A stretch of 9,848 nt of DNA from positions 1-9,848 of the forward strand of contig JBFGDZ010000136.1 in NCBI GenBank assembly GCA_041580375.1, written 5' to 3'. Positions 5,491 to 9,848 of this stretch are shown here, one piece after another (the first letter of the stretch is position 1; every line of letters begins with the position of its first letter). The notes under the pieces are model-generated. The model searched no databases and was not told where the DNA came from. It saw only the letters and a program-made list of their open reading frames with translations. Source of the DNA: JAPUIN01 sp041580375 (lineage in GTDB: Bacteria; Acidobacteriota; Polarisedimenticolia; Gp22-AA2). The translations under genes and the position numbers were made by a program.

Positions 5491-8400
5491 CGCGACTCCC
5501 CGTCGCGGTCCCTCCCTCCGCTCGCGGCATCGACGCCGAGCACCAGGCCGCCCCCGTAGGGCCCGTAAAGAAACTCGACGAGGAAGCTCGTCGCGCGGCC
5601 GGTCAGGGTGAAGAGGGTGCCGCTGAATCCCGCGGCGAAGACCTCGCGGGCGAACTGTTGCGTGGAGACGCCGCCGAGGCCGTATGCGTAATGGCGGCGT
5701 GGAACGATCGGGCTCCGCCCATGCGTGGCGGCCGGCAGAAACCCGACGGCACCGTGCTCGAAGGTCCCGCCCAGATCGCGCACGCCGAATACGCCCACGA
5801 CGTTTCCCGACTCGTCGAGCAGCTCGCCGGCGCGGTCGAGCCGGAGTCCGCCATCCTGAACCGCGCCCGCGCCCTGGATCGGAGTGCCGAAGGCCTCCCC
5901 CGAGACGGTTCGCAGAGAGAGCCGGTCGGCGCCCCGGCTGGCCAGATAGTCGTCGAACGCCCTTCCGGTTCCGATCGATCGGCCCGCGCGCACCTCTCCC
6001 CGCGGCGCCAGCGCCCGCGCGAAGCCCCGCTGAAGGTGCGAGTTGAGCAGCAGCGTTGCGACCACCCGCGCGGCGATCGCCGAATTGCGTGCGCTCAGCC
6101 CGAGATCCTGGAACAGCATCGCGTACGACTGGATGATGACCTGCCCCAGACGGGAGTTGAGGATGACGGGCGTCACGGCGGCCGCATACAGCGCGGGGGT
6201 CGAGGCGAGAAGGGCGCGCAGACCCTGGGCCGGCCCGGGCCCCAGTGCGCCAGTGAGGAAGATGCTCGCCGCCGTCAGAGCCACCGAACCGGCCACGTCG
6301 CCCCGCGTCTCCCGATCCAGAAGTGCGATCGCCCCGATGAGCAGGAACGCCGTGAGGGGGCTCTCGCCGCGCGGATCGACCAGGTTGATCGGATCGTTGC
6401 GGGCATAGGCGTATCGATTCAGGGACTGCGGGTCGCTCGGGTCGGCGACGATCGGATCGGGCTGCAGGAACCGGCCGAGCGCCGGATCGTAGTGCCGCTG
6501 ACCCATCAGGATGAGGCCCGTGTCCGCTTGCCGCTCGCCCGAGGCGTAAAGATGTGAGACCTCCGGCGCTCCGGAGGGTGGGACCATCAAGGCGCCGTGG
6601 GGCGTGTAGTCGAAGCGAGCGATCGCGAGACCGGATTCGTCCGCGACGACGCGCGTGCTTCCAAGATGATCGGTGATCGGGAAGAGCGTGCCGCGATTCG
6701 GGTCGACGGTGGCGATGCGCATCGATCCCGCAAACAGATGCCACGTCATGTGTCCGTCCCGATCCTCCAACGGGGGGAAGGGGACGAGGCGGGTCGTCCG
6801 GCTTCCATCGCGCTCCACGACCTCGCGGACGCGACGGCCACTCGCGTCGTAATCGTTCGACACGATGAGATCGCTCACCGGATCGCTCAGGCGCACCATG
6901 CGACCCGCGGCGTCGTATTCCATGCGGCGATCGAGTCCGTCACCCAGGACGCGAACGATCTGACCGAGGGCGTCGTGCGTCACGCTCCGGCCGGTGGACG
7001 TCCGCGTGATCCACTGAGGGTGCAGGGGATCGTCGTAGAAGGACCCCGCGCCGTCCTTGAGCAGCAGATTGCCCATCGGGTCGTAGAGGTACCGGCGGTC
7101 GTCTCCGGACATGAGGGCACGGGTGACCCGGTGGATCCCGTCGTAGTGATACGAGGTGATGCGCGGATCGGACGGGTCGGTGAGATCGGTGATGGTCCCG
7201 ATCTGACCGTCGGCCAGAAAGCCGTACGTGAGATGCAGGAGCGGCGCGCCGTCCGGGCGCAGGGCCCGGATCTGCTCCGGGCGGCCGGTGGCATCATCGT
7301 AAGTGCGCAGGACGCTCACCCCGTTCGCGAGCGCCGTGCGCGTGAGCCGCCCGGCCGCGTCGTACTCGAAGGTCGGCGCGAAAGGCAGCGCGGCGCTGAG
7401 GTTGCCCCCGCGGTCGTACTCGTAGATCAGCGAGGGGCCTCCCGGCGCCTCCATGGAGGTCACGCGCGATCGGGCGTCGTAGGTCGTTCTCACGGAGTAG
7501 TGTCTGCCGCCGAGGAGACGCGTCGTCTCGATGACCCGGCCCATGGCGTCGTAGCTCAGCCACTGCGTCCCGGACGTGTCTTCGATCGACGTGAGGCGTC
7601 CGATGGCATCGGCCGCGGCGCCCCCCTCGTCGTAGTTCCAGCGGGCCCATCCACCGTCGGCGAGGCTCCGCGAAACGGGCCGGTCCAGCGCATCGTAGAC
7701 GAGCGTCGTCCGACGCCCGAGCGGATCGATCTCGCCCGTGAGGTTGCCCGCCCGATCGTATTCATAGCGCCATGAGCCGAGGTGCGGATCGTGCAGCGCG
7801 GTGCGCCGCCCGAGCGCGTCGTAGGCGAGGGCGATCGTTGCTTTCGAGGGGTCGGTGATTCCGATCAGACGATCGGCGGCATCGTAGCGGTATGCGGCCG
7901 TGGTGGACGACTGCCATGAGCCCTCGACTCCGTCGAACTCCTCCACGCGCACGATGTTGCCGAAGGCGTCCCGTTCGACGTCCCGTCGGTGACCGAGCGG
8001 ATCGATCCATGACGCGATCGCACCCCGGCGCTCGATGCGCCGGATCGCGCCGGCGGGATCGATGACGGCCGCGCGACGCCCCGCTGCGTCGTACACGTAG
8101 CGGGTCCGGTGGGGAGCCGATGCGGCCGGGACGTAGGCCGGCACCGGGGCCGCGAAGAACGGCTCCGCCCGGGTCTCGACGCGTCCAGCGGCGTCGAAGG
8201 TGACGGCGGTCGTGACGGTCATGGCTCCGTTCGCGGCCTCCGTCCGCGTCTGAAGCAGGCGCCCCAGCCCGTCGAACAGAGCGATCGACTCGAGCGTGCC
8301 GGCCGAGCCCGCGGTCTCGCCGAGGCCGCTCCGCTCGCGCGCGTAGCGGTGGACTCGCGCCGGCATGGCCCCGTAGTCGTGCAGATAGGACACGGTGGGC

Positions 8401-9848
8401 TTCTCCGGAGAGTCGTACGGACCGTATTCCGACACGCGGCGCCCGAACCCGTCGTAGACGATGTGGACGGCGCGCCCATTCGGATCGACGGCGCGCGTCA
8501 CGAGCCCCGTGCGCGGATCGAACTCGCGCAGTGTGATCCCTCCGAGGGGATCGGTCTCCTGCTCGGGATAGGTGAGCGAGGGGTCGACGAGGCCCCGCCC
8601 GATGCGACGCGATCGCCCCAGAGGATCGATCTCCTCGGCCACGTTGCCGCACGGGTCGTAACGGCGCGCGGTCGCAGCGTTCGAGGGATCGCCCGGCAGC
8701 ACGGCGCCGGGAGGGCCGGGCTGCCCCCCGCGCTCTTCCTCGCGCGTCGGCAGGCCGCGGGATCCGATCGCGCCGATCGGGCGCTCGTCGTAGGCGATCC
8801 AGCTCTCCGAGAGAATCGTGCCCTGCGAATCCGCGAGAGTGCGGTGATACGGCAGGTCGAGAAACCAGCGACCTCCCTCCGGCCCCGCCGCGGCGCCCGC
8901 ATCGAGAGCGAAGAGATACTCCTCCACGGCGAAACGATCGTCCGCGGGATCCCCGACGTCTCCCTCGTGGTGCTCGAGGATTCGGAGGAGCGGAGCATCC
9001 GGATGCGGCCCGGGCGCGTACGTGCGTTCGTAGGAGATGGCCGTCCTGCGGACGGGGGCCGCGCCGTCCTCCGCTCCCTCGACCCATTCGTAGAGCGCGC
9101 TCTCCGTCCGGGCGAGGGCGTGCGCGAGCGGAGGAACCTCATCGCGGGTGTCGTAGGTCCAGACGGTGCTCTCGAACAGAGCGCCGTCCGACGATCGCCG
9201 CGCCACGCGCCCGAGAGGCGCTCCGTTGAGCGGCGCGGCCGCGAGCGAGGGCTGCTGCGCGTACCGCGTCTCGATCATCAGTCCGTTTCCGGGTTCGATC
9301 ACGGAGACGCGATGGAAGCCCCGGAAGTCGCGGGCCGCGTGATGGTAAAAGCCCCCCGAATACTCGTAACGGGTCGTGTAGTCATGACCCATGCCGTCCG
9401 AAACGGTGACCGACCGGACCACCGGCAGCGGGAACGGCAGGGCCGCGTCGCGCGCCTCGTCGGCGGAACCCCCGTGCGGCGCCGGGGCGTACTCGATGCG
9501 CGTGAGGCCGCCGATGCCGTTGGTATGTGACGTCATGACGCCGCGGCCACGCCAGGCCGTATTGCGGCGCCACTCGCGCGTGCCGGACTCGGGGGAGGCG
9601 ACGTAATCGACACCGCCGTCGCCGTCGATGTCCACGAGCCGCACGCCCTGATCGCGCGGGATCTCCCCCGGCGGCCTGACGATGAACAGCCCGGGGAACT
9701 CGTGCAGGACCCGGTAGGTCCAGCCCCCATTGGATTGCGGCGAGTACAGGAACCGTTCGTCCGGCCCGCCGTGAAGCGAACGCGCCACGACGACGTCCCC
9801 CACGCCGTCGGCGTTCACGTCGGCGATCCGCAGGCCCCGATCGAACAC
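5487..9848 (-). CDS. Giant Tc/SpvB-Rhs YD-repeat protein, 5'-partial
   Basis: At least 1453 residues; the frame is open through the right edge and the first codon seen is mid-domain, so the N-terminus is outside. Order of parts: two FG-GAP/VCBS-type calcium motifs DVNADGVGD (10-18) and DIDGDGGVD (73-81); a TcdB/SpvB middle-region-like block with NGIGGLTRIEY (110-120), LPFPLPVV (137-144) and RDFRGFHRV (173-181); about twenty YD repeats (YDAAGR, YDALGR, IDPLGR) from about 393 to 1050; a segment with DHLGSTR before the core; and the Rhs-associated core from RHYDPALGRFLQPDP to LVDPRG (D1131 and D1158 are the candidate autoproteolytic aspartates). A 292-residue unidentified tail follows. Related proteins fold into a hollow shell enclosing their own C-terminus and act as toxins or surface adhesins. 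Secretion signals, if any, lie outside the window. The stop overlaps the next gene's presumed start, implying a shared transcript. Confidence 0.93.
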   Translation of the reverse strand: MFDRGLRIADVNADGVGDVVVARSLHGGPDERFLYSPQSNGGWTYRVLHEFPGLFIVRPPGEIPRDQGVRLVDIDGDGGVDYVASPESGTREWRRNTAWRGRGVMTSHTNGIGGLTRIEYAPAPHGGSADEARDAALPFPLPVVRSVTVSDGMGHDYTTRYEYSGGFYHHAARDFRGFHRVSVIEPGNGLMIETRYAQQPSLAAAPLNGAPLGRVARRSSDGALFESTVWTYDTRDEVPPLAHALARTESALYEWVEGAEDGAAPVRRTAISYERTYAPGPHPDAPLLRILEHHEGDVGDPADDRFAVEEYLFALDAGAAAGPEGGRWFLDLPYHRTLADSQGTILSESWIAYDERPIGAIGSRGLPTREEERGGQPGPPGAVLPGDPSNAATARRYDPCGNVAEEIDPLGRSRRIGRGLVDPSLTYPEQETDPLGGITLREFDPRTGLVTRAVDPNGRAVHIVYDGFGRRVSEYGPYDSPEKPTVSYLHDYGAMPARVHRYARERSGLGETAGSAGTLESIALFDGLGRLLQTRTEAANGAMTVTTAVTFDAAGRVETRAEPFFAAPVPAYVPAASAPHRTRYVYDAAGRRAAVIDPAGAIRRIERRGAIASWIDPLGHRRDVERDAFGNIVRVEEFDGVEGSWQSSTTAAYRYDAADRLIGITDPSKATIALAYDALGRRTALHDPHLGSWRYEYDRAGNLTGEIDPLGRRTTLVYDALDRPVSRSLADGGWARWNYDEGGAAADAIGRLTSIEDTSGTQWLSYDAMGRVIETTRLLGGRHYSVRTTYDARSRVTSMEAPGGPSLIYEYDRGGNLSAALPFAPTFEYDAAGRLTRTALANGVSVLRTYDDATGRPEQIRALRPDGAPLLHLTYGFLADGQIGTITDLTDPSDPRITSYHYDGIHRVTRALMSGDDRRYLYDPMGNLLLKDGAGSFYDDPLHPQWITRTSTGRSVTHDALGQIVRVLGDGLDRRMEYDAAGRMVRLSDPVSDLIVSNDYDASGRRVREVVERDGSRTTRLVPFPPLEDRDGHMTWHLFAGSMRIATVDPNRGTLFPITDHLGSTRVVADESGLAIARFDYTPHGALMVPPSGAPEVSHLYASGERQADTGLILMGQRHYDPALGRFLQPDPIVADPSDPQSLNRYAYARNDPINLVDPRGESPLTAFLLIGAIALLDRETRGDVAGSVALTAASIFLTGALGPGPAQGLRALLASTPALYAAAVTPVILNSRLGQVIIQSYAMLFQDLGLSARNSAIAARVVATLLLNSHLQRGFARALAPRGEVRAGRSIGTGRAFDDYLASRGADRLSLRTVSGEAFGTPIQGAGAVQDGGLRLDRAGELLDESGNVVGVFGVRDLGGTFEHGAVGFLPAATHGRSPIVPRRHYAYGLGGVSTQQFAREVFAAGFSGTLFTLTGRATSFLVEFLYGPYGGGLVLGVDAASGGRDRDGESR
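5488..5501 (-). promoter_or_regulatory. Possible RBS and CTG start overlapping the Rhs stop
   Basis: On the minus strand GGGGAG (5501-5496) is followed after 5 nt by CTGA, in which CTG (5490-5488) is in frame with the dockerin-like gene and TGA (5489-5487) is the Rhs stop. The geometry copies the ATGA coupling seen between lysS and the thioredoxin-like gene. CTG starts are rare in bacteria, so this is a candidate, not an established start. Confidence 0.4.
5490..6365 (-). other. Unidentified C-terminal tail of the Rhs protein
   Basis: Residues 1162-1453, after the core's final DPRG, are the variable region in which polymorphic toxins carry their effector domain. The first part is hydrophobic, with three possible membrane-inserting stretches (1164-1177, 1185-1203, 1211-1230), followed by an amphipathic helical stretch to about 1281. 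The last part (about 1290-1440) is a mixed Gly-rich globular region ending in FLVEFLYGPYGGG. I do not recognise it as a known nuclease, deaminase, ADP-ribosyltransferase or protease: no HxxH, HNH, RSE or Cys-His pattern stands out. It could be a pore-forming or membrane-associated effector, a structural end, or a decayed toxin. Confidence 0.5.

Noticed and set aside
5491..6744. Upstream extension of the dockerin-like frame into the Rhs gene
   Set aside because: The frame is open back to an ATG at 6744, but this part has shadow composition (Arg-rich, no motifs) and the Rhs tail is coded in another frame here. No ATG, GTG or TTG with a ribosome binding site lies in the last 150 bases before the Rhs stop.
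6597..7775. A 392-codon plus-strand frame with a plausible amino-acid mix
   Set aside because: It is the antisense of YD repeats; the periodic Rhs codons give a long protein-like shadow. The minus strand has unmistakable YD motifs.
6600..8670. Recurrent short DNA similarities such as gtcgta and cgatcgg spaced every 60-70 bases
   Set aside because: They are the coding signature of YD and DPLGR repeats in the Rhs protein, not a CRISPR array or iteron set.
8109..9530. A 473-codon plus-strand frame
   Set aside because: Antisense to the Rhs gene, with no domain motif and no credible start context.
1..9848. tRNA, rRNA, riboswitch or mobile element
   Set aside because: No CCA-ended cloverleaf, rRNA signature, transposase motif, terminal inverted repeat or leader-like non-coding gap was seen; essentially every base is within a gene.

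Overview
The window is very GC-rich (roughly 70% by eye) and almost fully coding. It holds five genes in two convergent groups. The plus-strand group, at the left, is the C-terminal three quarters of a class I lysyl-tRNA synthetase followed by a secreted TlpA-like thioredoxin. The minus-strand group, reading in from the right edge, is a giant Tc/Rhs-type YD-repeat protein (5' end outside the window), then a secreted protein with propeller-like repeats, a TIG-like domain and a dockerin-like end, then a glycerol-kinase-like FGGY sugar kinase. I see no rRNA, tRNA, CRISPR array, transposase or integrase, and no non-coding stretch of more than a few bases.

The organism is a bacterium, most likely from a little-cultured high-GC Gram-negative lineage. 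The class I (archaeal-type) LysRS, the TlpA protein with signal peptide, the dockerin-like calcium-binding repeats on a secreted repeat protein and the large YD-repeat protein together recall metagenome lineages such as Eisenbacteria, Acidobacteriota or relatives. That placement is an inference and cannot be settled from this sequence.

Layout. 2-1177 (+): lysS class I, 5'-truncated by the window. 1174-1806 (+): tlpA-like gene, start overlapping the lysS stop (ATGA), so probably translationally coupled. 1764-3422 (-): FGGY kinase, whose 3' end overlaps that of the tlpA-like gene by 43 bp. 3424-about 5490 (-): propeller/TIG/dockerin-like protein, one base upstream of the kinase (TAG-C-ATG). 5487-9848 (-): Rhs/Tc protein, whose stop TGA overlaps a possible CTG start of the dockerin-like gene.

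The Rhs gene, the dockerin-like gene and the kinase are packed so tightly that they probably share one transcript, with the promoter beyond the right edge. The first two products look like cell-surface or exported proteins and the third is a cytoplasmic metabolic enzyme, so the functional link between them is unclear. The most interesting points are: the unidentified 292-residue C-terminal tail of the Rhs protein, with no small immunity-like gene beside it; the missing conventional start codon of the dockerin-like gene (CTG start or a one-base deletion in a G run); and a kinase that looks like glycerol kinase but differs at two glycerol-contact positions.
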